From: Gamsiella multidivaricata
Taxonomy: Eukaryota; Mortierellomycota; Mortierellomycetes; Mortierellales; Mortierellaceae
Assembly (NCBI RefSeq): GCF_025024155.1
Contig: NW_026251714.1
Location: 62,001 to 126,000, forward strand
DNA: 64,000 nt
Direction of reading: 5' to 3'
Under the pieces are notes generated by a model, which did not search any database, had not been told where the DNA came from, and saw nothing but the letters and a program-made list of their open reading frames with translations. The position numbers and the translations under genes are program-made. Positions 12,321-20,672 of the stretch are shown one piece after another; the stretch's first letter is position 1, and the number at the start of each line of letters is the position of its first letter.

Positions 12321-13723
12321 GGTCGCCAATGTAACGTGAATGGCGGATAGTAGAACGAGAGGAGGGGAGAGAGACAGAAACGCGACGAGAAAGAAAGAGC
12401 GAGGGCGAGAGAGAAAGAGAGTGGAGGTGAAGGTAGAAAATGAATGAATGAGTGGATGAATGAATGAACAAAGTGGCGACAGTGTGGCACACAGTATTCG
12501 CTTTCCTTTCAGGGAAGGTGCCCAACTGCCCTGCTGCCAGAAATCCTATTCACTTTGTTCCTGAAAATGAAGATGGATGCGTTTGGTAAAGGTATTCGTT
12601 TATGTTCAACCTTGGGGCCCTAGCAGATCTGCAGCTCGACATTACGGACCTCAGAATGTCTGCACTTCATAACCTCCTGTTGATGTATCAACCAATGTCT
12701 TTGGCATTGACTCCGCACTCATTGAGACGCTCGTATTTGTTTCGGTTGAACTCGCTTTTAATCAATGCGATGTAGTCCTCACAAAAGCGATACCATCTCG
12801 CGTAGCTGCTGCTGAAATACACTAGTCAGCGTCAACCACGCTAGAGTGTAGTCGTTGTTGACATATTCCTGCACAGTCTGCTTCGCTTCGAAATCGGGTA
12901 TTCTCAGACTGCAGACGCATTCGACAGAAGCTCTCAGACCCTTACTCCCGAAGAGTGGTGGCACAGCTGAAACCAACAGGCCAGCACCAAATGTAATGGA
13001 AAATTGGCGGCAAAAATTGGAGGCGCTGCGGGGTGCTACATGATTTTACTGGGAAGGACCTTGGACGATTCAGGCCCCCAAGACCATAGCGATCCAGTGT
13101 CCTGGGGGCCAGCAGAAGTACTCTGCAGAAATGGTCCGATCCCCACCACATCGTTTGGTGCTCTCGGTTCGGTGAGTTGATTGATCGTCTATTCTGAGGA
13201 CCTTTGAACCTTTCCTGCGCGATAAAACCGGGCCCCAAAGCATTGTGAAATACGCCTTATCCAAGAGCCTTGACCCTTGTGGGTCGTGTGGTAGACCCAG
13301 TTCTTTTTATTGTTCTCCTTTCGCTCCTTGTCGCTCCCTTTTAGGACGCGGTGCAAATCCGTTTGCCATTCTGCCGCGACCGATCGTCTGGGTAGACAAG
13401 CAGCTCCGTTGTCCTCATACGAGCATTCATGCATCGTCCTCTGTGGATCCAAGCAAGTGGCTGCGGCTGGTTTCATGTACGTAGACGTTACAGCTACCAT
13501 ACATTGGGGGAAGCCACGGGCCTACGGAGGCGCGGTGGTTTGTGCTGAGTGCTGAGCCTTCGCTTCATCGGTGGATATATTCGACATTCTACAGCACGTT
13601 TTTATCTAACTCTTCACACTTGCTTTGCTGTTTCTCACGACTCCTTCATCTATCCTCCTGTCTCGCTACCCATCCATCCATATCTCCATACCTCGTTTTT
13701 CACATTCGCATCAGCAGAGCGTT
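12321..13723. other. Divergent intergenic region, E2/DUF2828
   Basis: About 1.4 kb between divergent starts. Just upstream of the E2 gene (12340-12480) there is a GA-rich tract, i.e. a C/T leader on its coding strand. The middle (12688-12980) contains an unassigned coding-like stretch on the minus strand, described separately. The last 150 bp are a C/T-rich leader of the DUF2828 gene. Confidence 0.45.
12688..12809 (-). other. Unassigned coding-like stretch (possible terminal exon or relic)
   Basis: On the minus strand, after an acceptor-like TTTCAG near 12810, the frame reads SSYARWYRFCEDYIALIKSE then FNRNKYERLNECGVNAKDIG and stops at 12688. Composition is protein-like, unlike the simple-sequence frames around it, and a CTGAC branch-like motif precedes the acceptor. 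I could not find a convincing upstream exon or start codon; a different frame at 12979-12815 is also open but joins poorly. It may be the last exon of a small gene, or the C-terminal relic of a mobile element. I do not recognise the family. Confidence 0.22.
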
Positions 13724-16072
13724 ATGCCTCGACAGGACTACTCCTTGCCAGAGGTGGTTCCCTTGCCCAAGCTGGCCACACCACGACGAGCCACCGCCCC
13801 AAGGGGTCAGGATCATCACCAAGTCAAAAACCAGACTCAGCCTCCAGCTCAGGCCCAGGCCGAAACCCAGGCTACTGCTGCCGAGGACAACAATACTGAC
13901 GATGACTACGACATGCTCGATGATTCCTGTGATCTCCTCAAGGAGCTCTGTCTCTCCACAGCATCCACCAATGATCACGGTGACGAAGCTCCAGTAACGG
14001 CCTCGACGACAGCAGCCTCGACGTCCGCCACTGCTGTTGTAGCACCCGAAGGGTCCTCGCCGTTCGTGGACATGTTGCTCAAAGAGGCGGACAAGACCGA
14101 GGCCGAGCGAGCCACGGAAGATGCGAACATGACGACGACTGAGAACGGTGCTCCCACATACATCTCCACAGAGGATGCCCGGCTGGATTTCTTCTTTGAA
14201 GTTCTCCAAAACACCAACCCAGACACGACCCGGCGGCTGGCCCGCGCCTCTTGGGCGGCGAATCCATTGGACACGCTTCGGCTGATCTTTCAGTTGCGTT
14301 CGGTCGTGCATGGCAAGGGAGAGCGCAGCGGATTTTATGTCTGTATGGATTTCTTGCGTCATGAGCACCCGCAGACACTGCTTTACAACTTGCGACATAT
14401 CCCCGATCATGGATATTGGAAAGATCTGCTCAATTGGCTGGTGTTTGAAATTCGTGATGATATCGAAGAGTACAATCTGACGACAAGGCCCAAGAAATCC
14501 AAGTCAAGCCGTGGTAGAGGACGAGGGTGGGGAAATATGGGACTAGGACGGGGAGGTAGAGGACGAGGCAGAGGCGGGTATGAGGATAGATCAGGACAGC
14601 ACAAGCGACAAGTCTGCGTGTCTTCTGACGAGGACGACGAACAGGTAGAGAAGAAGATGAAATGCGAGGACGCAGCTTCGAAGACCAACGCGGATGGCGC
14701 AAGGTCCCGCAAGGATAGGACGCCCGAGGAGCGGCAACGAGCCATCGACGAGGCAGAGGAACGAAACCAGCGGCTTTCGGAGAGGGCTCGTGAGGAGCGG
14801 TTCGAACGCGAGAGTGCTCGACTGGAGCGAGCCAGGACCATGTTCAAGGACGACGCGTTTTACAGAGCTCTGCATTTGGAGGTCGCACGTCTGTTTGCGA
14901 ATGCGCTCGTACGGGACAAAGCTCGGTTGGATCAGGGTCAATCGATTTCACTGGCTGCAAAGTGGTGTCCAAGTCTGAATCAGCTCCACGACAACTACAC
15001 CCTGATTGCCAGCACGATCGCCCAGATTCTCTTTCCAGAGAAACGACCAGGGGAGGACCATGTCGCGTACGTGAACCGAGTCCGGCGGCAATATCGTCAA
15101 GAGTACTATGTACCTCTGCGGAAGGCAATCCCGGTCCTGGAGAGCATGATGGCGGCGCAACGTTGGGATGAGATTGTGTATGGCCGCGTGCCTTCGATCG
15201 CGATGAAGAACAACAAGAAGCTGTTCGAAGCCCATGACAAAGAGCGGTTCTTAGAGTACTTGGTGTCTGTTTCCAAAGGTGAGAGCACGATTGCAGCGCA
15301 GGCGCTGATGCCTCACGAATTGGTAGCCGAGGCGATTCAGCACTGTAACCAGGGCATGGACAAGGACGATATCAAGATCATGACCATGGAGGCCCAATGG
15401 AAGTCCTATGTCGAACGGTTGGCCAAGACTGGGACCATGGAATCGGCTATGGCTCTGTGCGACGTCTCAGGTTCGATGTCGGGGACTCCGATGAACGCGG
15501 CGATCGCACTGTCGTTGCTCTTGACGCAGTTGAGTCGACCACCGTACAATCGGGTAGTGTTGACGTTCTCGGGGTCGCCGCAGATCCATCGGGTGAAGGA
15601 GGACTCATTGATAGACCAGGTAGACTCGATGCGAAATATGGACTGGGGCGGAAACACGGACTTGGCCAAGGCGTTCAGTCATATCCTCAATCTGTCGTTG
15701 GAGAACAAGGTCGCACCGAAGGATATGGTTAAGACGCTGTTTGTTTTCTCGGACATGGAGTTTGATTGTGCAGTGGCCGGAGCACAAAGAAATGGGGAAA
15801 TGTTCACAAACTATGCGGTGGTGAAGCGGCGGTTTGAGCAGGCGGGATACGAGCTGCCGCAGATTGTGTTCTGGAACTTGAGGGGGTCGAACAGGGGTAA
15901 CAAACCGACAAAGTCGACGCAGGAGGGCGTGGCGATGGTGTCTGGATTTAGCGGGATGTTGATGAAGCTGTTCCTGGATGGCGGTGATATTGTGCAGGCA
16001 ATGGATCCGGTGCGGTTGATGGAGAAGGCGATTCATGCAAAGCAGTTTAGTCGCCTAAAGGTGCTGGACTAG
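13724..16072 (+). CDS. DUF2828 protein with vWA-like domain and RG-rich insert
   Basis: Single exon, 782 residues from the ATG at 13724; the frame is open further upstream but without an ATG. The DUF2828 family is broadly found in eukaryotes, is uncharacterised, and resembles TROVE/Ro60 proteins in pairing a helical repeat region with a C-terminal von Willebrand A-like domain. Seen: disordered acidic/Gln-rich residues 1-145; helical region from about 155 (DARLDFFFEVLQNTNPDTTR); an RG-rich insert at about 263-286 (GRGGRGRGRGG), typical of RNA-binding regions; a Lys/Arg/Glu helix at about 320-370; and a metal-site motif CDVSGSMSG near 580, followed by VVLTFSGSPQIH and FVFSDMEF. RNA binding is inference from the RG box and the Ro60 resemblance. 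AATAAA lies 37 bp after the stop. Confidence 0.88.
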   Translation: MPRQDYSLPEVVPLPKLATPRRATAPRGQDHHQVKNQTQPPAQAQAETQATAAEDNNTDDDYDMLDDSCDLLKELCLSTASTNDHGDEAPVTASTTAASTSATAVVAPEGSSPFVDMLLKEADKTEAERATEDANMTTTENGAPTYISTEDARLDFFFEVLQNTNPDTTRRLARASWAANPLDTLRLIFQLRSVVHGKGERSGFYVCMDFLRHEHPQTLLYNLRHIPDHGYWKDLLNWLVFEIRDDIEEYNLTTRPKKSKSSRGRGRGWGNMGLGRGGRGRGRGGYEDRSGQHKRQVCVSSDEDDEQVEKKMKCEDAASKTNADGARSRKDRTPEERQRAIDEAEERNQRLSERAREERFERESARLERARTMFKDDAFYRALHLEVARLFANALVRDKARLDQGQSISLAAKWCPSLNQLHDNYTLIASTIAQILFPEKRPGEDHVAYVNRVRRQYRQEYYVPLRKAIPVLESMMAAQRWDEIVYGRVPSIAMKNNKKLFEAHDKERFLEYLVSVSKGESTIAAQALMPHELVAEAIQHCNQGMDKDDIKIMTMEAQWKSYVERLAKTGTMESAMALCDVSGSMSGTPMNAAIALSLLLTQLSRPPYNRVVLTFSGSPQIHRVKEDSLIDQVDSMRNMDWGGNTDLAKAFSHILNLSLENKVAPKDMVKTLFVFSDMEFDCAVAGAQRNGEMFTNYAVVKRRFEQAGYELPQIVFWNLRGSNRGNKPTKSTQEGVAMVSGFSGMLMKLFLDGGDIVQAMDPVRLMEKAIHAKQFSRLKVLD

Positions 16073-16109
16073 GACGGCATAGCACACCCCCACATGGCGC
16101 GCACACATG

Positions 16110-16115
16110 AATAAA
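16110..16115 (+). terminator. Poly(A) signal after the DUF2828 gene
   Basis: AATAAA in the context GAATAAACG, 37 bp after the stop codon. Confidence 0.5.
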
Positions 16116-16264
16116 CGATGCTTCATTCAAAGACCAGCGTGTTGTCAGTTGAAGGCTCTGAGGAGAGCAAAACGACCGGTGGCATTGGATATGTGTGGCA
16201 TACAAATCCAGGGCAAGCATTAGCATGTCTTGCTTCGCCGTAAACATTTCGTCCCACGAGAATC

Positions 16265-16272
16265 TATAAATA
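16265..16272 (+). promoter_or_regulatory. TATA box of the first secreted paralogue
   Basis: TATAAATA lies 240 bp upstream of the ATG at 16513, leaving room for a 5' UTR of about 200 nt that includes the small ACACTAG repeat. Inference from motif and position. Confidence 0.4.
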
Positions 16273-16512
16273 ACGGCTCTGATGGTTCCATGGGCGTAAA
16301 GCAAACGCCCCTGCGCAGACTTCACTTTCTTTGTCCTCATCGTTCCCACAAAAGAGCAACCTCAAGATTTCAACGCCCAACCGCTCATCAAGTCAAAGCA
16401 GGACGATCACCAGACACTAGACACTAGACACTAGACACATAATACACCAGGGGACTCGCCAGAGAAACAACAACCACAGTGCAGACAGACACAGGAACAA
16501 CTCGTTCACACT

Positions 16513-17475
16513 ATGCATTCCACAATTTCAGCATCGGTCATCGCCTCCATGGCATTACTGTCCCTCATCTCCACAATACCAGTACAAGCACAGGACCTCT
16601 CTCTAGCTGATCGACTCCCGCCCAGGACAGACCAAAAGGTCAACGTCATGTATTTCACTGCGGGCAACGACGAGCTCGGCTCCGAGGACGCCATCTTCAA
16701 CACCTGCTTCGCAACCGAGACCGCTTCCGCGGATTATGCCTACATTACTTTCGCACCCAAAAACGCCACGATCAACTTTTTTACGGATTCAAATTGTCAG
16801 GATTTCACGTTCGGGCTGAATGGGTTTTATCTCGGTTACCCTGGGACGGCAAAATCATATCGATGGGTCGGCTGGACAGAGGATGCGATCGGACAGTTCT
16901 TTGAAAAGGAGCCGATCCATGGACAAGGGGATGCGGCAGAGGGAGGGCCAGTCATGCCACCGACACCGCCTGGTGGGCAGAATCCAGGAGGTGGCGGTGG
17001 GGGAACACATCCTGTTCAACCAGCACCAGCACCGGACAACTCCAAAAACGGACATAGTGGAGATGAACCTCCGAGATCGATATTCTCAACGTTCTTTGGA
17101 GGCGTTCTAGGCACATTAGTGGTGCTGTCGATCGGAGGGGTGGTCTTTTGGAAGACGGTGGGCAGGAAGATGATCGAAGACACTAGGAACAAAAGCCTCC
17201 TGCCGTACAATCGTATGGACAATGAGTCAGCGGATCAGGATGGCGATATTCTGTTGAGGACGAAAGGCAGGAGCGAGAACTTTGAGCTTGGAGATGAGGA
17301 TGAGGATGAGGATGAGGATGAGGATGAGGATGAGGATGAGGATGAGGATGATGATGATGATGATAACGACGAGGACGATAACGAAATACAGAGCTATAGG
17401 GGTGATCGTCTACAGCAGCATTCTCCGGAGCGGCCAGAACGGAAGGACAGGTACGATGATAGTGACCAGGTTTAG
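16513..17475 (+). CDS. Secreted-type single-pass membrane protein, paralogue A
   Basis: Single exon, 320 residues; function unknown. Seen: cleavable signal peptide at residues 1-26 ending VQAQ; a small ectodomain at about 27-135 with two cysteines, one in NTCFATE and one in INFFTDSNCQDFTF; a Pro/Gly-rich stalk; one membrane segment at about 197-220 (FFGGVLGTLVVLSIGGVVFW); then a cytosolic tail with an extreme acidic run at about 258-290 of alternating Glu and Asp. The topology is type I, with the ectodomain outside the cell or in the wall. The gene at 19073 has the same plan and matching motifs, so the two form a local family. The acidic run is encoded by a GATGAG microsatellite and will vary in length. 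No enzyme motif is visible; a wall or surface sensor role is only a guess. Confidence 0.8.
   Translation: MHSTISASVIASMALLSLISTIPVQAQDLSLADRLPPRTDQKVNVMYFTAGNDELGSEDAIFNTCFATETASADYAYITFAPKNATINFFTDSNCQDFTFGLNGFYLGYPGTAKSYRWVGWTEDAIGQFFEKEPIHGQGDAAEGGPVMPPTPPGGQNPGGGGGGTHPVQPAPAPDNSKNGHSGDEPPRSIFSTFFGGVLGTLVVLSIGGVVFWKTVGRKMIEDTRNKSLLPYNRMDNESADQDGDILLRTKGRSENFELGDEDEDEDEDEDEDEDEDEDDDDDDNDEDDNEIQSYRGDRLQQHSPERPERKDRYDDSDQV
17293..17364 (+). repeat. GATGAG/GAT microsatellite coding Asp/Glu
   Basis: About nine GATGAG hexamers followed by GAT triplets, inside the coding sequence of paralogue A, in frame as alternating Asp and Glu then poly-Asp. Length changes in units of three keep frame. Confidence 0.9.
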
Positions 17476-17508
17476 ATTGGAGACCTTAACCCACTTGCAT
17501 CTTGGGTC

Positions 17509-17514
17509 AATAAA
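17509..17514 (+). terminator. Poly(A) signal after paralogue A
   Basis: AATAAA in the context CAATAAACG, 34 bp after the stop codon. Confidence 0.5.
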
Positions 17515-17969
17515 CGCCGGTTTGCACTGTTGTAAATATATCTGCTATGCCTTCTATTTGGACTATCTGAAACCTAATGCCGAGAAGAAGCAATTTAGAT
17601 ATTCGACCTAATTGGCAACGGCATGCCGATGTTACCTATCGAAAAAAGAAAAAAAATGACCCACGGCGATGCATCATGGTGTTGCATGCTGAGCGTGGGA
17701 TATATAGACTGGGGGGGACAGGCAGCAACTCCACGTTCTGTGCCTCAACCAAATGGGGAGGCTCTCGCATGTATTTCGTGTTCATTCTTTTTTATTGTTT
17801 TAGTCCGCTTCCTTCTTTGGGCGTTTGTTCCGAGGCAGCAAAAAGCGTGCTGTTGGACATTCGACGACGCACAAGTAAAATGAAGAGAAATAATAATAAT
17901 GAACGGGGGCTCAGAAACAAACAGTAATGGTTGGATGGTCAAGAAGATCTATTTTATATTATTATCTTG

Positions 17970-18004
17970 CGAGTAGGCAGGCAGACAGGCAGACAGGCAG
18001 GCAG
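17970..18004 (+). repeat. GCAGGCAGACAG-type short repeat
   Basis: Four-base units GGCA and GACA alternate for about 35 bp. Simple sequence, no other role seen. Confidence 0.75.
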
Positions 18005-18865
18005 TGTGTGTGGTGTGTGCTGCGATTGAAGTAAACTACTTTTTTGCTAGGCGGGATCCAATTCCAGGTCACTTCCAGAACCAGCCCAGCCGTTTTTTTC
18101 TCGCTCGCTTTTGGTATGGTCCTGCGTGCACCTTTACGAGAAAAAACTGTGGACCTGACTTTGACTGCTTCAACAAAGATGGGGGGAGTAAACGAACCCT
18201 TTCGATTATGGACTTGTGATGTATGCGAACAAAAAAAAAAAAAAGAAAAGAAAGAGCACCATGTTCAATAAATAAACGCCTGAAACCTCGGTGAGAGAAT
18301 TCCTTTCGGAGACGTTGCCTTGAATAGGTTATCTTGCGCTTCTTACGCTTCTGCCGGGATGGGAACAGCACATGTCTTAGGAATCGAAATGTTGCGCTTC
18401 TTTTTTTCGATGGTGCGTACCTATTACGCCAATGGAGAGGCAACCGATGAATAACCCAAATATGGGGTCTACATCCGTCTGGTTTCTTCTTTAGCTTACT
18501 TCTGGGTGAATTGGGGCTGAGAACAAGGAGGAAGGGCTGGGGGGGAAGAAGTAAGGTCGTAGAAGGAAGTAGCAGCGAGAACCTGGTGAGCACTCACTTT
18601 GGCAGGACCCCAAGCGCAGCGTGGTCCTGTCCCTTCTCCCCCCTGCTAAAAATATATGCGGTATCAACCCTAAATCGGGGAACTGTCCACTTTCGATAAA
18701 AGCACCCACTCGAAATGCAGAAGAAGAGGGGAAAAAAAAAAGGATTTCACGCAATTCCTCCACCTCACACTGCCACCCCTCCTTTCTTCTCTTCTTCGCT
18801 CTTCACCACTCACCACAGCTTACCGACTTGTCAGCTTACCAACTTACCAGCTCACAATTCACCAG

Positions 18866-18909
18866 CTCACCAACTCACCAACTCACCAACTCACCAACTC
18901 ACCAACTCA
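18866..18909 (+). repeat. CAACTCAC octamer tandem repeat in 5' region of paralogue B
   Basis: Five near-perfect copies of CAACTCAC, preceded by related CAGCTCAC/CAACTTAC units from about 18830. It lies 165 bp upstream of the ATG at 19073 and so is probably in the 5' UTR or core promoter. Confidence 0.85.
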
Positions 18910-19072
18910 TAGCTACCAATTGTCTACTGACAAAACATCTCGGCAGCATCAAACCAACACCCCGACGTTCTACAAGGAGGAGCGACACAACGACCCTAAC
19001 GAAACGATATACGTACGATACACGGCATACGATTCACGATAAACAAGTTACGAACAACGAACATTACGATAT

Positions 19073-20319
19073 ATGATACAACAGCAAGCAATGACGACCA
19101 CGACACATAGCGCTGCTACTGCACAGCCTCACAGGACCAGGACCAACACCTGCAAAACGGACCACAGAAGGACCAGCAGGAAACCGTGGGCCACCTGGCT
19201 GGGCCTGTCGACAGCAGTGATTTTAATGACTCTCCCAACCCTTACCACCGCAGCACCCACCCCCAACCTCAATTTCAACCCAGCTGCTGCTGCTTCTTCC
19301 ATTACCTCTATTGAAGCACCTCTCCAGAAGCGTGCCATTGTCTACGTGGTCGAATCCGAGCCCGCGATCGAACTGACGTTCGAGGCCAACGACTCTTATT
19401 ACCTCGAGAGCCTGAAGCTGGACGAATGCACGAGCACGCTCTCGTTGCCGCTCACGCCCGGGACCGCCGGCCGGAACTACTCTGCGATCACGGCGCCCGA
19501 CCCGGAAATGGCCCTTAACTTCTATACGGACGAGAACTGTCAAGAATACGATTTCTCGGTCGTGTCCGAGGTCCACGAGTTCGCGGGCTACTTTGCGAGT
19601 GTGAAGTATGTGGGCCAGTACTCGGATGTGAAGCCGGGCGTTTATGATAAGCAGGAGATTTCGAGGACAGCCGTCCCGGACGGTGAACCTCAGGATCCCT
19701 TGCCTGCGCCTGGTTCTTCTTCTCCGACGACAACGACGACGACGACGAATGCGCCGGCTGGTTCGACGGATTCGGCAACATCACAGAGTGCCTATTCGTC
19801 CGCGGGATTCGCGGTCGGGATGGGAATTGTCGGCTTTGTGGCGATGGCCGGTATCGTTGGACTGGGCGTGTTCCTGTACCGCAACCATGGTGGGGACAAG
19901 AAGAAGCGCACGGGCGAAGGAGGACGGTTTATGTCGCTGTCGAGTGGAAGGGATGATTATGATGATGAAGTCGGACTGACGGGCGAGAATGGGCCCCATT
20001 CGAGCGCGTTGATGCAGTCCCGAGTCGGCATTTCCTTTGATGATGAACGGTATCCTACGGGATATCATGATGAGGTACGAACCAAAAAAAAAAAAAAAAA
20101 AAAAACCTGGGATCTGGAAATTGACCTGAAATGTCTTTTTTTTGCGTTGTACTTTTGGCTGACTTTGTTCCTTTTGTTATATACATATTGCACTTCGTTT
20201 AGAACGCGAGCGACGATGAGGAAAAGCCCGAGTTGGGAGGTTATCCACAGAACCCTAGCGGACCGAAACAGTACCGTCCAGAGGCAGGAACTCTCCCACA
20301 AAACGCTCGTAATCCATAA
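19073..20319 (+). CDS. Secreted-type single-pass membrane protein, paralogue B
   Basis: Two exons, 19073-20074 and 20203-20319, with a GT-AG intron holding a long A-tract near its 5' end; 372 residues. Without splicing the frame runs into that A-tract and reads poly-Lys. Seen: a basic N-terminus then a hydrophobic signal segment at about 41-62; an ectodomain with two cysteines in LDECTST and LNFYTDENCQEYDF, matching paralogue A (NTCFATE, INFFTDSNCQDFTF); a shared KYVGQYSD / RWVGWTED motif after it; a Thr/Pro/Ser-rich stalk at about 203-235; one membrane segment at about 243-266; a cytosolic tail starting with basic residues. Function unknown. The pair suggests tandem duplication followed by strong divergence; only the ectodomain motifs and topology remain alike. 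Second in-frame ATG at 19091 is an alternative start. Confidence 0.8.
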
Positions 20320-20672
20320 AAAAAAAAAAAAAAGAAGAAAACGAAGGCCTTCGTTTTTTTGTTTTTTTTTGTTCCAAGAACGACGCGATCAAAAAAAAAA
20401 AATCACTCCATAACTCACAAGCTGGTTAGCGTCGAGATATATACATCCATCCATCCATACTGAACATACATACCTACATATCTAAAATATACAATTACTT
20501 TTTGCGCGTAAAAAAAAAAATGAATCGAAGAATGAATGTGTTTATTCGAAAACAACCCCCCCGCCCATCGAACTGACAAGGAGGCAAAAACGACAGATAA
20601 GAGAGATATATGGCAATGAGAGAGAGAAAGTGAGAGAGTGAAAGAAAAAAGTCATCAGACTCTGTTTTCTCT
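20320..20672. other. Convergent 3' region, paralogue B/bestrophin-like
   Basis: 353 bp between convergent stops. It is made of A- and T-tracts (for example 20318-20332, 20391-20402, 20510-20520), and GTTTATTC near 20538 supplies AATAAA for the minus-strand gene. Nothing coding is seen. Confidence 0.5.

Larger units (their letters stand above)
16073..16512. other. Intergenic region DUF2828 to first secreted paralogue
   Basis: 440 bp with the poly(A) signal at 16110, the TATA box at 16265, and an exact 7-bp tandem repeat (GACACTA, about three copies) around 16411-16438 in the expected 5' UTR of the downstream gene. Confidence 0.5.
17476..19072. other. Intergenic region between the two secreted paralogues
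   Basis: About 1.6 kb. It has the poly(A) signal of paralogue A, a GCAG/ACAG short repeat at 17970-18004, an A-tract, a second AATAAATAAACG at about 18267 that has no assigned gene before it, and a C-rich CAACTCAC tandem repeat just before paralogue B. No open frame here shows a domain; those on the minus strand near 18100-18590 are Arg/Lys/Phe-rich shadows. Confidence 0.45.

Noticed and set aside
13189..13500. Plus and minus frames before the DUF2828 gene
   Set aside because: Both are short, overlap each other, and lack any recognisable motif; treated as promoter sequence.
13625..13723. N-terminal extension of the DUF2828 protein
   Set aside because: The frame is open but begins with TTG; the first ATG at 13724 has normal context and follows a C/T-rich leader.
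18069..18593. 174-residue minus-strand frame
   Set aside because: Arg/Lys/Phe-rich low complexity arising from A/T and GAAG tracts; no recognisable motif.
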